Shown: in pieces, positions 55,427 to 64,000 of the stretch
How positions within the stretch are numbered: position 1 is the stretch's first letter
How the letters are laid out: each line of letters opens with the position of its first letter
Assembly: GCF_900128985.1 (NCBI RefSeq)
Contig: NZ_FQUC01000006.1
Location: 1-64,000 of the forward strand
DNA length: 64,000 nt
Direction of reading: 5' to 3'
From: Indolivaga macrotermitis
Lineage (GTDB): Bacteria > Bacteroidota > Bacteroidia > Bacteroidales > Dysgonomonadaceae
Notes under the pieces: model-generated
The model's database searches: none
Told to the model about the DNA's origin: nothing
Seen by the model: only the letters and a program-made list of their open reading frames with translations
Translations under genes and position numbers: made by a program

Positions 55427-57313
55427 ATGCGTATATATAACATTCTTGAGCTTAACGAAAAGCTCACTACTGAACTTAGGGTCTTGGCTAAGGAATTAGG
55501 AATAAAACGTCCGGACGCTTATAAAAAAGACGAGCTTATTTATAAGATTCTGGATGAACAGGCCATTATTGAAGCTAAAAACAAAAATTCAGAAAGCTAC
55601 AAAGCCGAAAGTCAGGCTTCGGATAAGAAAAAGCCGGAGAGAGCGGATAAGAAAAATAACAAACTGGCCGCCCAACCTAAATCTAAAAACAGCAACCCTG
55701 CACCCAAAGTAGAAGCTGCCAGGGTAAATCAACCCGAAACAATAGTACAACAGCCCGAAAAAGCAAAAGCAAAAGACGAAAAACCTGTTGCTACTAATAA
55801 GCCTGTTCAACAAAAGGCTGCGGAAGAGAATCCTGTTAAACCTCAGGTTACAAAGGAAAATACTCCTAAAGAGAACAATCCGGAACCAGCTAACAAACCT
55901 CAGGTTCAAAAGCCGACACAACTTGTGTTTAAGTCAAACAAACCGAGAGTAAACGAACCTAAGGCAGAAGTACCCGCATTAGCGCCTCTTACTACTCTCG
56001 AAGTTGAATCGGATGTACTGGAGACTGGCGATCCGGCTCCAAAACCAAGCGCTCAGGTTAACAATAATAACAATAGTAATAATAATAATACTATACAAGG
56101 CCTGATCCAAAAACCACAAACCAACAATAACAACAATAATACTTCGAACAATAATACTAATAATACACCCCAAGTACAGGAAAAGCCTTTCGAATTCGAC
56201 GGTATACTTTCGGCTACAGGTGTATTAGAAATTATGCAGGAAGGTTATGGTTTCCTACGTTCTTCCGACTATAACTATATGTCATCGCCGGACGATATAT
56301 ACATCTCCCAATCACAAATCCGTTTATTCGGACTTAAAACCGGAGATATTGTAGAAGGGCCTATCCGTCCACCGAAAGAAGGAGAAAAATTCTTTCCGCT
56401 TGTTAAAGTAGATAAAATCAATGGCCGCAGTCCTGATGAAGTGAGGGATCGTGTACCATTCGATCACCTGAAACCCCTTTTCCCGAATGAAAAGTTCAGA
56501 TTAACAAACGGACGTAATGATAATTTTTCGTGCCGTGTGGTAGACCTGTTCTCCCCTATCGGAAAAGGACAACGCGGACTAATCGTGGCTCAACCTAAAA
56601 CCGGTAAAACCACATTATTGAAAGATATTGCGAATGCAATAGCTAACAACCATCCGGAAGTATATATGATTGTACTTCTTATCGATGAGCGTCCTGAAGA
56701 GGTTACCGATATGGAACGCAGTGTTAATGCAGAGGTTATAGCTTCAACTTTTGATGAGCCGGCTGACCGTCATGTAAAAATCGCCGAAATTGTTCTGAAC
56801 AAAGCCAAACGTATGGTCGAATGTGGTCACGATGTAGTTATCCTGCTAGACTCTATTACCCGTCTGGCACGTGCATACAATACAGTACAACCTGCATCGG
56901 GTAAAGTATTGACCGGAGGTGTGGACGCCAATGCCCTGCACAAACCCAAACGTTTTTTTGGTGCGGCCCGTAATATCGAAAACGGAGGTTCTCTGACAAT
57001 TATAGCAACAGCCCTTACCGAAACCGGTTCTAAAATGGATGATGTTATCTTCGAAGAATTCAAAGGTACTGGTAATATGGAGCTTCAGTTAGACCGTAAA
57101 TTGTCTAACAAACGAGTATTCCCGGCTGTGGATATCATATCTTCGAGCACCCGTCGCGACGATCTGCTTCTCGACAAAGATACGCTTAGCCGCATGTGGG
57201 TACTTCGCAACTTCTTGTCGGATATGAATTCGGTAGAGGCAATGCAGTTCCTTGAAAACAGATTGAAAAAGACAATCAACAACGAAGAATTTTTGATTTC
57301 GATGAATGATTAA
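55427..57313 (+). CDS. rho: Transcription termination factor Rho with long Asn-rich insert
   Basis: A 628-residue hexameric RNA helicase, about 200 longer than the 419 residues of the Escherichia coli protein. The Rho-N domain covers 1-45 ([21 protein letters not shown]). A disordered region of Lys, Pro, Glu and Asn follows at about 50-255, with runs of Asn near 210-245. The RNA-binding cold-shock-like domain spans about 260-340 ([20 protein letters not shown]). The ATPase has P390-KTGKTT, the Walker [17 protein letters not shown], and [20 protein letters not shown]. In Bacteroides thetaiotaomicron a similar insert drives phase separation and gut fitness. A strong terminator follows. Confidence 0.95.
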   Translation: MRIYNILELNEKLTTELRVLAKELGIKRPDAYKKDELIYKILDEQAIIEAKNKNSESYKAESQASDKKKPERADKKNNKLAAQPKSKNSNPAPKVEAARVNQPETIVQQPEKAKAKDEKPVATNKPVQQKAAEENPVKPQVTKENTPKENNPEPANKPQVQKPTQLVFKSNKPRVNEPKAEVPALAPLTTLEVESDVLETGDPAPKPSAQVNNNNNSNNNNTIQGLIQKPQTNNNNNNTSNNNTNNTPQVQEKPFEFDGILSATGVLEIMQEGYGFLRSSDYNYMSSPDDIYISQSQIRLFGLKTGDIVEGPIRPPKEGEKFFPLVKVDKINGRSPDEVRDRVPFDHLKPLFPNEKFRLTNGRNDNFSCRVVDLFSPIGKGQRGLIVAQPKTGKTTLLKDIANAIANNHPEVYMIVLLIDERPEEVTDMERSVNAEVIASTFDEPADRHVKIAEIVLNKAKRMVECGHDVVILLDSITRLARAYNTVQPASGKVLTGGVDANALHKPKRFFGAARNIENGGSLTIIATALTETGSKMDDVIFEEFKGTGNMELQLDRKLSNKRVFPAVDIISSSTRRDDLLLDKDTLSRMWVLRNFLSDMNSVEAMQFLENRLKKTINNEEFLISMND

Positions 57314-57343
57314 TCCGGTTTTATAGAAAACCTATATTAAATA

Positions 57344-57382
57344 AAAAGAAGGATCGTTGTTTTTTACAATGATCCTTCTTTT
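57344..57382 (+). terminator. Terminator after rho
   Basis: A 17-bp stem with one G-U pair (57344-57360 with 57366-57382) around a 5-nt T loop, then T-rich sequence. Confidence 0.9.
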
Positions 57383-57415
57383 CTTTGTATGCACATCCTT
57401 TAAAGGTTTGAATTT

Positions 57416-58357
57416 ATGTCACATAATCATACGCACGAATATCATGGAGACGGGCACAGCCACGGACATTCCCATGCTCATAACGCAAACAAAAAAGCAC
57501 TGACTATAAGTTTCTGCCTTATAGCAGGTTTTATGGTGGTCGAATTTATCGGCGGTATCCTTACCAACAGCCTTGCATTACTCTCCGATGCCGGACACAT
57601 GCTATCGGACTCTGTTGCTCTGGGATTGAGCCTCGCAGCTTTAATATTCGGTCAGAGGGCAGCAACCGTCGACAAAACTTATGGTTATAAAAGATTCGAG
57701 ATACTGGCGGCATTGCTCAACGGTATAGCTCTGGTGGTTCTGTCTATATACATATTGTACGAAGCCATAATGAGATTATCATCTCCACCCGATGTTATTG
57801 GTAAAGGTATGATCATCATCTCTACAATAGGATTAATTATCAACATTATAGTAGCCTGGATACTATCCCGTGGAGAAACAAAAGAAAACCTGAACGTAAA
57901 AAGTGCGTTTATGCATGTTATCGGAGATTTATTAGGCTCGGTCGGTGCCATAATAGCAGCTCTGTTAATAATCTTTTTCGGATGGTACATAGCCGACCCT
58001 ATTGCCAGTATGATAGTATCGGTTCTTGTACTGTACAGTGGCTGGCATATACTCAAAGATTCGGTTAATATCCTGATGGAAAGTAAACCTTCGAACATCG
58101 ATACAGAACATGTTATCCAATCAATAAAATCGATAGAAGGAGTTATTGATATACACGACTTACATATCTGGATGATTACACAGGAGTTCCAATCTCTTAC
58201 AACCCATCTGGCTGTATCCGATGGTATAGACAGGGATGTTCTTCTGACAAAGGTTACTGAAGCAATCAAAAAAGAAACCGGAATCACACATATTACAGTA
58301 CAAATGGAAGGACATAATTTTCAGACCTGTGTACACACCTGTGATATGGGGCATTAA
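57416..58357 (+). CDS. Cation diffusion facilitator transporter
   Basis: A 313-residue CDF-family metal/proton antiporter of the CzcD/ZitB type. The N-terminus is His-rich (H-x-H-x-H pattern in the first 25 residues), a metal-binding feature. Six membrane helices span about 28-215. The metal site is visible in LLSDAGHMLSDSVAL and in MHVIGDLLGSVGAI (His-x3-Asp). A cytosolic C-terminal domain (about 220-313) ends with MEGHNFQTCVHTCDMGH, which has further metal ligands. Zinc is the likely substrate, although other divalent metals are possible. It starts after the rho terminator. Confidence 0.92.
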   Translation: MSHNHTHEYHGDGHSHGHSHAHNANKKALTISFCLIAGFMVVEFIGGILTNSLALLSDAGHMLSDSVALGLSLAALIFGQRAATVDKTYGYKRFEILAALLNGIALVVLSIYILYEAIMRLSSPPDVIGKGMIIISTIGLIINIIVAWILSRGETKENLNVKSAFMHVIGDLLGSVGAIIAALLIIFFGWYIADPIASMIVSVLVLYSGWHILKDSVNILMESKPSNIDTEHVIQSIKSIEGVIDIHDLHIWMITQEFQSLTTHLAVSDGIDRDVLLTKVTEAIKKETGITHITVQMEGHNFQTCVHTCDMGH

Positions 58358-58487
58358 GGTTTTTGCTCTTTTTGCCTGCTCTCTTAGTAGATATAAATAA
58401 TACGGGTCAGTAGTTAAAAACGATTTTTACTTTTGGCTATTAATCAATACTCCCTCAGAAACCGATAGATAGACATATATACAATAA

Positions 58488-58520
58488 TAAACCCCGAAGA
58501 ATTTAACTCTTCGGGGTTTA
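58488..58520. terminator. Bidirectional terminator between the CDF and GH28 genes
   Basis: A perfect 13-bp stem (58488-58500 with 58508-58520) with a 7-nt loop, placed just after the minus-strand GH28 gene. Confidence 0.88.
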
Positions 58521-58541
58521 CTTTAACAGAGATCGGCGAGA

Positions 58542-59855
58542 CTAAAACACCTTTTTACCATTTACCTGTATATTTTTTAATTTAAAGTCTTGAATATAAT
58601 CTGTATTGATTTCTGATTTTTTGGTTGCAGTTATATCAAAATTCTCGAATGTGAAATTGGATAATTTATACTGATCCGAATTATTTACATCGAACAGAAC
58701 TCCACATTCAAATTTAATATTGCGCATCGTAACATGGTTCGAATATGACATAGGCATTTCGGTATGTCCTTTCATATCAAAAAACTGCGTCCATGGCTTA
58801 ATATACAATAGACTGTTGGCACTACCGGTTATATCTTCCACCAGAATATACTCATAATTCTGAGGAGTATCGGGCCTCATCTTCAGCCAAAGTAACCGCT
58901 GTGCTTTTTCAACTTTAATGCGCCTGAGTATTATATTCCGGTTATGAATAGATTCGCTACCGCAAGTCAGTGCACTATGACAGAACCCGAATGTAGAATC
59001 TTCAATAATAATATTTTTATTTCCTCCGTTATTTGCATCTTTATCCGCCAACGGTCCTTTTCCTCCTTTTAATGCAACAGCATCATCATTTACAGACAAA
59101 TAGCAATTCTTTACAATCACATTTGTACATACATCGATATCTATAGCATCGGAACTAGGAGCCTTAACAGGTGCGTAAGGCGAATAAATATAGAGATTCA
59201 GAAGCTTCACATTTTCGCACTTATAAAGGTGTGTAGTCCAGAAAGGAGAATTGATCAGCCTTACGCCCGACAAAAGCACATCTTTACTATTGGAAATATA
59301 AACTAAGCGGGGACGCATTTCATCCATATTAGTACACTTAGGATTAAACTTGCGACGCAACCAAAAGGCTTTCCAGTAACGTAATCCGTTACCGTTAATA
59401 GTACCCTCTCCGGTAATCGTAAATCCGTTAACCCCGTCAGCATTTACCAAAGCTGCAAAATAATCGAGACTTTGTCCTTCCATCCGGGTTGGTACAATTG
59501 CAAAATCACTTATATCATCACTACCCTTCAACACAGCTCCTTTTTCGAGATGCAGATGCGTATTGGGTTTGAAGAAAAGCGACCCGCTAAGATATGTACC
59601 CTGAGGGATAACTATCACCCCACCTCCCTCTTGAGAGGCTTTTTCTATAACAGCTTGTATTTTCTCAGTTTGTAAAACCGAACTGTCCTGAGATACACCA
59701 TAATCTGTTATCCGGAAAGTCTTACCCAGAGTGCAAACTTCCGGGATTTCATTCTGCCTAAACCAATCGGGAATAGGAGTTCCATCCGGAAATAACTCTT
59801 GTGCAGACACATGTAGGCTGAGAGCCACAGCAAATAATAAAGTTAATAATTTCAT
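58542..59855 (-). CDS. Family 28 glycoside hydrolase (polygalacturonase-like)
   Basis: A 437-residue exported enzyme with signal peptide MKLLTLLFAVALSLHVSAQ. The right-handed beta-helix of GH28 begins FRITDYGVSQDSSVLQTEKIQAVIEKASQEGGG. The active-site region shows SSDAIDIDVCTNVIVKNCYLSVNDDAVALKGG, giving the Asp residues of the family, then GFCHSALTCGSE in place of the usual GHG loop, and LLWLKMRPD in place of RIK. It probably hydrolyses galacturonan or a rhamnogalacturonan oligosaccharide. There are no SusC/SusD genes around it, so it is an orphan rather than part of a polysaccharide utilisation locus. Confidence 0.88.
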   Translation of the reverse strand: MKLLTLLFAVALSLHVSAQELFPDGTPIPDWFRQNEIPEVCTLGKTFRITDYGVSQDSSVLQTEKIQAVIEKASQEGGGVIVIPQGTYLSGSLFFKPNTHLHLEKGAVLKGSDDISDFAIVPTRMEGQSLDYFAALVNADGVNGFTITGEGTINGNGLRYWKAFWLRRKFNPKCTNMDEMRPRLVYISNSKDVLLSGVRLINSPFWTTHLYKCENVKLLNLYIYSPYAPVKAPSSDAIDIDVCTNVIVKNCYLSVNDDAVALKGGKGPLADKDANNGGNKNIIIEDSTFGFCHSALTCGSESIHNRNIILRRIKVEKAQRLLWLKMRPDTPQNYEYILVEDITGSANSLLYIKPWTQFFDMKGHTEMPMSYSNHVTMRNIKFECGVLFDVNNSDQYKLSNFTFENFDITATKKSEINTDYIQDFKLKNIQVNGKKVF

Positions 59856-60295
59856 GTTGTTTTATCTTAGTTTTTGTGATACAATACAGTTAGCCTAGTT
59901 CAGAATACAAAACTATTTTATTTTATTTATTATATACATGTTATAATGTACAAAGGCATGGACTTTTACCTGATAACAAGGGGGAGTATTTGACTTATAT
60001 TACCCGAAAATCAGGCATTCACCTAATAATAAACAACTTACACTCGCGACACAACAGATTCTTTTTTCTCAATTTTTATCTATAAGTAAACCAATCGGGA
60101 CCTGATATGATATATACATATATAAAAGATCAAAAAACGTGTCACTTTTGTCACCTTTGTCACTTTATTTCACATTACACACTGTTTTTCAAACACATAC
60201 AAAGTGACAGATTATACACGAAGGTGACACGGGAGTACACGCTATTGTGTCACTCTGTTTAGTAAGTCCGGTAATAACAAAAAAGCCTATAAACC
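59856..60295. repeat. Gene-free interval with GTGAC/GTCAC repeats upstream of rpsA
   Basis: The gap holds GTCAC at 60141, 60150 and 60159 (9-nt spacing) and further GTGAC or GTCAC motifs up to 60255, scattered and in both orientations. It resembles the cluster at 25429-25544. Otherwise I see no gene or RNA in the interval apart from the rpsA promoter at its end. Confidence 0.55.
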
Positions 60296-60326
60296 ATTGA
60301 ATTGTCAAAAAAAACATATATCTTTG
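60296..60326 (+). promoter_or_regulatory. Promoter of rpsA
   Basis: ATTG (60296-60299), a 19-nt spacer and TATCTTTG (60319-60326). The start codon is 77 nt downstream, giving a leader of about 70 nt. Confidence 0.75.
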
Positions 60327-60402
60327 CACCGCTTTTAGAGCACTATTTTTAAGTTAAACCATTTAAAGTTACTGATCAGAGCTGGACTCAGATCTCGAAT
60401 AG

Positions 60403-62202
60403 ATGATTGAATCTGACAAATTAAAAAATGTACAACCGGTTGATAATTTCGACTGGGATGCCTACGAACAAGGCGAAAGCTTTTCTACTAAAAGTAAAGA
60501 AGAATTAGTAGAAACCTATGACCAGTCATTGAACAAAATCAATGATAAAGAAGTGGTAATGGGTAAAGTAACATCGATGAACAAACGCGAAGTGGTTGTT
60601 AACATCGGTTACAAATCAGACGGTGTTGTTTCTATGAATGAATTCCGTTACAACCCTGATCTGAAAATTGGTGACGAAGTAGAAGTATACATCGAAAGCC
60701 AGGAAGACAAAAAAGGTCAGCTTATCCTTTCTCACAAAAAAGCACGTGCTTCTCGTTCTTGGGAACGTGTTAATGAAGCTCTTGAAAAAGATGAAATTAT
60801 CAAAGGATACATCAAATGCCGTACTAAAGGCGGTATGATTGTTGACGTATTCGGTATTGAGGCATTCCTTCCGGGATCTCAAATCGACGTTAAACCAATC
60901 CGTGATTACGACGTATTCGTTGACAAAACTATGGAATTCAAAGTTGTTAAAATCAACCACGAATTCAAAAACGTTGTTGTTTCGCACAAAGCTCTTATCG
61001 AAGCTGAACTTGAACAACAGAAAAAAGACATCATCTCTAAACTTGAAAAAGGTCAGGTTCTTGAAGGAACAGTTAAAAACATCACTTCATACGGTGTATT
61101 TATCGACCTTGGTGGCGTAGATGGTCTTATCCACATTACAGACCTTTCTTGGGGACGTGTTCAACATCCTGAAGAAGTGGTTAAATTGGATGAAAAAATC
61201 AACGTGGTTATCCTTGACTTCGATGATGACAAAAAACGTATCGCTCTTGGTCTAAAACAACTTACTCCTCATCCATGGGATGCTCTTGACGCTAACCTTA
61301 AAGTTGGTGACAAAGTGAAAGGTAGAGTAGTTGTAATGGCTGATTACGGTGCATTCATCGAAATCGCTCCGGGTGTAGAAGGTCTTATCCACGTATCAGA
61401 AATGAGCTGGACTCAACATCTACGCAGCGCTCAGGACTTCATGAAAGTGGGCGACGAAGTAGAAGCTGTTGTTTTGACTCTGGACCGCGAAGAACGCAAA
61501 ATGTCTCTTGGTATCAAACAATTGAAACCAGATCCATGGGAAAATATCGAACAAAAATATCCGGTTGGAAGCCAACATACTGCTAAAGTACGTAACTTTA
61601 CTAACTTCGGAGTATTTGCTGAAATCGAAGAAGGTGTAGATGGATTGATCCATATCTCAGACCTTTCTTGGACTAAGAAAATCAAACACCCAAGTGAAAT
61701 CACTCAGATCGGTGCTGATATTCAGGTACAAGTTTTAGAGATCGATAAAGAAAACCGTCGTTTAAGCCTAGGTCACAAACAATTGGAAGAAAATCCTTGG
61801 GATGTATTTGAAACTATCTTTACAGTAGGTTCGATCCACGAAGGAACAGTTGTTGAACTAGTTGACAAAGGTGCTGTAATTTCTCTTCCTTATGGTGTTG
61901 AAGGTTTTGCTACTCCTAAACACTTGGTGAAAGAAGACGGAACTCAAGCTCAGGTAGATGATAAACTTGAATTCAGAGTTATCGAATTCAATAAAGATTC
62001 TAAGAGAATCATCGTTTCTCACAGCAAAGTATATGAAGAAGAAAAAGGCGGAAGCGATGCTTCTGAAAAGAGATCCTCAAGAAAAGCTTCTAAGAAAGAT
62101 GAGCCTGCACAAATCACATCAACATCGGCAGAAAAAACTACCCTTGGTGATATCGAAGAACTTGCAGCATTGAGAGATAAACTTTCTGGAGACGCTAAAT
62201 AA
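60403..62202 (+). CDS. rpsA: 30S ribosomal protein S1
   Basis: A 599-residue RNA-binding protein with six S1 domains (about 45-115, 130-200, 215-285, 300-370, 387-457 and 475-545). Each repeats the pattern G-x-V-x4-YGvFVdl...GlvHiSd-like, for example ITSYGVFIDLGGVDGLIHITDLSW. An acidic N-terminus and a charged C-terminal tail (KKDEPAQ) flank them. S1 helps mRNA binding to the 30S subunit. Codon use looks highly adapted, with GAA and AAA favoured. A strong terminator follows. Confidence 0.97.
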   Translation: MIESDKLKNVQPVDNFDWDAYEQGESFSTKSKEELVETYDQSLNKINDKEVVMGKVTSMNKREVVVNIGYKSDGVVSMNEFRYNPDLKIGDEVEVYIESQEDKKGQLILSHKKARASRSWERVNEALEKDEIIKGYIKCRTKGGMIVDVFGIEAFLPGSQIDVKPIRDYDVFVDKTMEFKVVKINHEFKNVVVSHKALIEAELEQQKKDIISKLEKGQVLEGTVKNITSYGVFIDLGGVDGLIHITDLSWGRVQHPEEVVKLDEKINVVILDFDDDKKRIALGLKQLTPHPWDALDANLKVGDKVKGRVVVMADYGAFIEIAPGVEGLIHVSEMSWTQHLRSAQDFMKVGDEVEAVVLTLDREERKMSLGIKQLKPDPWENIEQKYPVGSQHTAKVRNFTNFGVFAEIEEGVDGLIHISDLSWTKKIKHPSEITQIGADIQVQVLEIDKENRRLSLGHKQLEENPWDVFETIFTVGSIHEGTVVELVDKGAVISLPYGVEGFATPKHLVKEDGTQAQVDDKLEFRVIEFNKDSKRIIVSHSKVYEEEKGGSDASEKRSSRKASKKDEPAQITSTSAEKTTLGDIEELAALRDKLSGDAK

Positions 62203-62222
62203 GAATCATTTCTTATATTATA

Positions 62223-62255
62223 AAAAAGACCGCTATAAAACATAGCGGTCTTTTT
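62223..62255. terminator. Bidirectional terminator after rpsA
   Basis: A perfect 14-bp stem (62223-62236 with 62242-62255), 5-nt loop, T tract in both directions. Confidence 0.92.
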
Positions 62256-62278
62256 ATTTTATGATATATCTACCTTTC

Positions 62279-62860
62279 TCAGGCATCGCTAAGCTTAAAT
62301 ACCAATAATGAAGTAGTCTGGTCAATTTTATTATATAGTAATTCTTCTTCTTTCTCTACAGTTTCCGAATAAGAAAATCCTTCATCCTCCATCCTGTCTG
62401 AATAAAGCAACCTCTTATGCTTTTCTGTCAGCTCCTTTATCTTTGCAATATCTGAAGCAAATGAAACATGGAGGTTTGAATAAGTGAGTAATGTAACAAT
62501 AGTATCGAGCTTGTGCTGAAGTACATCCAGCGTATTTCTGATTATAAGGAAGTCTCGAGAAACCATTTTCTCCTCATTCTGTACGATCAGATTAATCTTT
62601 CGGTACAAAGCCTGCAACTCCTCTACCCTCTTTTCGATTAAGTCTTTTTTATCCCGTTTTACCTGAAGCTTTTGGTCTAATACTTCCGGAATATATACCG
62701 CCAGAAATACAGTAACAACCAGAGTCGCCAGATCTACTATATTAATAGCTTCAGCAATTGGTAAATTATAATAATGCCGTATTGCAATTCCAACAACAAC
62801 TCCAATTAAAACTAAAGAGATATACAAAAAATATTTTAATACACTATCGGAAATTTTCAT
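62279..62860 (-). CDS. Membrane protein with coiled-coil domain, unknown function
   Basis: A 193-residue protein with two N-terminal helices (about 8-30 and 38-58) and a long cytosolic helical tail rich in Glu and Lys (KLQVKRDKKDLIEKRVEELQALYRK and ELTEKHKRLL), probably coiled coil. I do not recognise a family. It is transcribed alone on the minus strand, bounded by the rpsA terminator downstream. The region upstream (62861-63155) contains nothing I can identify other than a TATATTTG box at 63022-63029 on the plus strand. Confidence 0.75.
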   Translation of the reverse strand: MKISDSVLKYFLYISLVLIGVVVGIAIRHYYNLPIAEAINIVDLATLVVTVFLAVYIPEVLDQKLQVKRDKKDLIEKRVEELQALYRKINLIVQNEEKMVSRDFLIIRNTLDVLQHKLDTIVTLLTYSNLHVSFASDIAKIKELTEKHKRLLYSDRMEDEGFSYSETVEKEEELLYNKIDQTTSLLVFKLSDA

Positions 62861-63021
62861 ACTTTCTTTTATATGGGTTTACTCTGACAAACAAAGGTTA
62901 AACAAACATATTAAGTTAAAAGTTTTGTTGTTTATTACTTCTAGTAATAAACAGCCGTAACGCTAAAATCGAATTTACAATGAAAAATAACACAAGCAGA
63001 AACGAAACCCTTTACTTTTTG

Positions 63022-63029
63022 TATATTTG
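63022..63029 (+). promoter_or_regulatory. Possible -7 element for the acyltransferase gene
   Basis: TATATTTG, 127 nt before the ATG at 63156; no clear -33. Confidence 0.35.
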
Positions 63030-63155
63030 CAACGATTGGAAAATTACGAAAGATAGGATTATTTATTCCGTTAAACCCTTTTGTAAGCTAAAGCAACAGA
63101 ATATCAAATTTCTAGCTATTAATCAGACAATAATAATATACCATAAAATAATTTG

Positions 63156-64000
63156 ATGCATTTCGATCTTAGTCTTATCAGTAAGTACAGAACTCAATTG
63201 ATGGGGGCTGCTATGATATGGATTATGCTATTTCATACAAAAATAAGTATAACAATACCAATTATAACAAGCATAAAGAGTATTGGCTATGCAGGCGTAG
63301 ATGTATTTGTTTTCCTCTCCGGAATAGGGATATATTATTCGTGGCAAAAAGAACCTTCTTATAAACACTTTTATCAAAAGCGAATACTACGTATATTACC
63401 ATCATATATATCATTAGCAATATTATTCGCTGTAATTGGTATTATATTTTACAACTATAAAATATCGAGCTTCATATGGAGCATATCATCTTTAGCTTAT
63501 ATATTTGAGATATTTGATCCTTTGATTACCAATTGGTACATTCCCTTCATTTTATTCCTATACTTGATCACACCTCCTTTTTTTAGTATTTTCTCTAAAA
63601 ATATCGTCAAAGGTTTTTGGGTTATAATAATCATTACCTTGATTACATATTGCTTGATAAATTTATATTATACCCAATATATATACCTGCTACTTATGAT
63701 ATCTCGTATCCCTATATATTTTCTGGGAATATATATAGGATATCAAATTACTAAAAAGAAGCAATTAAACTATCTGGAAACATCTGCCTGTTTTCTATTC
63801 TTTATCTTCGGATTAATGATACTATTATATCCGTTTCCTGAACAAATAAGACATATCTTTTATTCAAAGTCGATAATATTTGTTGCGGCAAGTTCTATTA
63901 CTCCATTTCTATGCATAATCTTTTCCAAGATTTTTCAGATGTTAGATCCGCATCTTAGTTTAGTTAGCCTCTTTGGGAAATATAGCCTTTGCATCTATAT
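63156..64000 (+). CDS. Acyltransferase family 3 membrane protein, truncated by the window end
   Basis: The first 281 residues of an acyltransferase of the AT3/OafA-like family, cut by the window edge. The typical opening is present: a first helix with the conserved His in IWIMLFHTK, then GYAGVDVFVFLSGIGIYYSW, and YQKRILRILPSYI. Several further helices follow. These proteins transfer acyl groups, often O-acetyl, to surface sugars. The ATG at 63156 opens a frame that runs to the end without a stop. Acceptor unknown. Confidence 0.85.
   Translation, partial: MHFDLSLISKYRTQLMGAAMIWIMLFHTKISITIPIITSIKSIGYAGVDVFVFLSGIGIYYSWQKEPSYKHFYQKRILRILPSYISLAILFAVIGIIFYNYKISSFIWSISSLAYIFEIFDPLITNWYIPFILFLYLITPPFFSIFSKNIVKGFWVIIIITLITYCLINLYYTQYIYLLLMISRIPIYFLGIYIGYQITKKKQLNYLETSACFLFFIFGLMILLYPFPEQIRHIFYSKSIIFVAASSITPFLCIIFSKIFQMLDPHLSLVSLFGKYSLCIY

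Noticed and set aside
56060-56170. Asn-codon tract in rho considered as a sequencing or slippage artefact
   Set aside because: Codons AAT and AAC are mixed, the frame stays open, and Bacteroidetes Rho proteins are known to have such inserts.
57685-58287. A 200-residue frame antisense to the CDF transporter
   Set aside because: The plus-strand gene is a complete, motif-bearing CDF protein; the opposite frame has no recognised domain and is a shadow.
60139-60255. The repeat cluster considered as a CRISPR array
   Set aside because: Units are too short and irregular, with no spacer-length pattern and no cas genes.
1-64000. tRNA or rRNA genes, prophage and insertion sequences
   Set aside because: No rRNA-like or cloverleaf sequence, integrase, transposase or terminal repeat was noticed, though short tRNAs can be missed by eye.

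Overview
The window is an AT-rich stretch of a chromosome from the phylum Bacteroidetes, most likely order Bacteroidales and close to Dysgonomonas; the genus is an inference. Evidence: many intergenic regions carry the Bacteroidetes promoter form TTTG-(19-20 nt)-TAnnTTTG, start codons lack Shine-Dalgarno sequences, and several families are typical of the phylum (type IX secretion components PorE, PorD, PorT and the Plug protein, DUF5103, a long Rho with an Asn-rich insert, PG1098-type methyltransferase, Bacteroidetes LptC and TamB). No prophage, insertion sequence, rRNA, tRNA or CRISPR array was seen. The content looks like core chromosome with a few accessory genes.

Layout. 1-4.75 kb (minus strand): an M56/BlaR1-like sensor with a TonB-type C-terminus, its BlaI-type repressor, then porD and porE. 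5.0-6.0 kb: two small lipoproteins. 6.1-15.6 kb (plus): HD phosphohydrolase, then recR, a small membrane protein, HAD hydrolase, GT2 glycosyltransferase, GNAT acetyltransferase, Sua5-type tRNA modification enzyme, pentapeptide-repeat protein, chloride channel, fmt and aroB. 15.8-24.7 kb (minus): a giant alpha-2-macroglobulin without a recognisable thioester, the T9SS Plug protein, and an ABC-F ATPase. 24.9-29.5 kb (plus): a DUF486 membrane protein, an aspartokinase homologue with altered active-site motifs, lysA and a membrane glycosyltransferase. 29.5-30.2 kb (minus): an exosortase-like protease. 30.5-35.5 kb (plus): beta-barrel protein, lptC, a PpiD/SurA-type foldase and nth. 35.5-37.7 kb (minus): glycosyltransferase, nitroreductase and a 55-residue two-cluster ferredoxin. 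38-41 kb (plus): porT, DUF2185 protein and two different L,D-transpeptidases. 41.2-45.3 kb: class I aldolase (minus), a PEPCK/HPr-kinase-like P-loop protein (plus), a TPR protein (minus). 45.4-53.8 kb (plus): M64 peptidase, tamB, PG1098-type methyltransferase, tilS. 53.8-55.2 kb (minus): a second TPR protein. 55.4-62.2 kb: rho, a zinc-type CDF exporter, a GH28 enzyme (minus), and rpsA. 62.3-64 kb: a small membrane protein (minus) and a truncated acyltransferase.

How the genes work together. A large share serves the cell envelope: type IX secretion (porE, porD, plug, porT), LPS export (lptC), outer-membrane biogenesis (tamB, PpiD-like foldase), peptidoglycan crosslinking (two L,D-transpeptidases), and sugar transfer. 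The rest is housekeeping: DNA repair (recR, nth), tRNA modification and initiation (Sua5, tilS, fmt), translation (rpsA, ABC-F), transcription termination (rho), and aromatic and lysine biosynthesis. The most notable regulatory observation is an identical 19-nt dyad overlapping the promoters of the blaI-type operon and of a TPR gene 53 kb away, which suggests a BlaI regulon.
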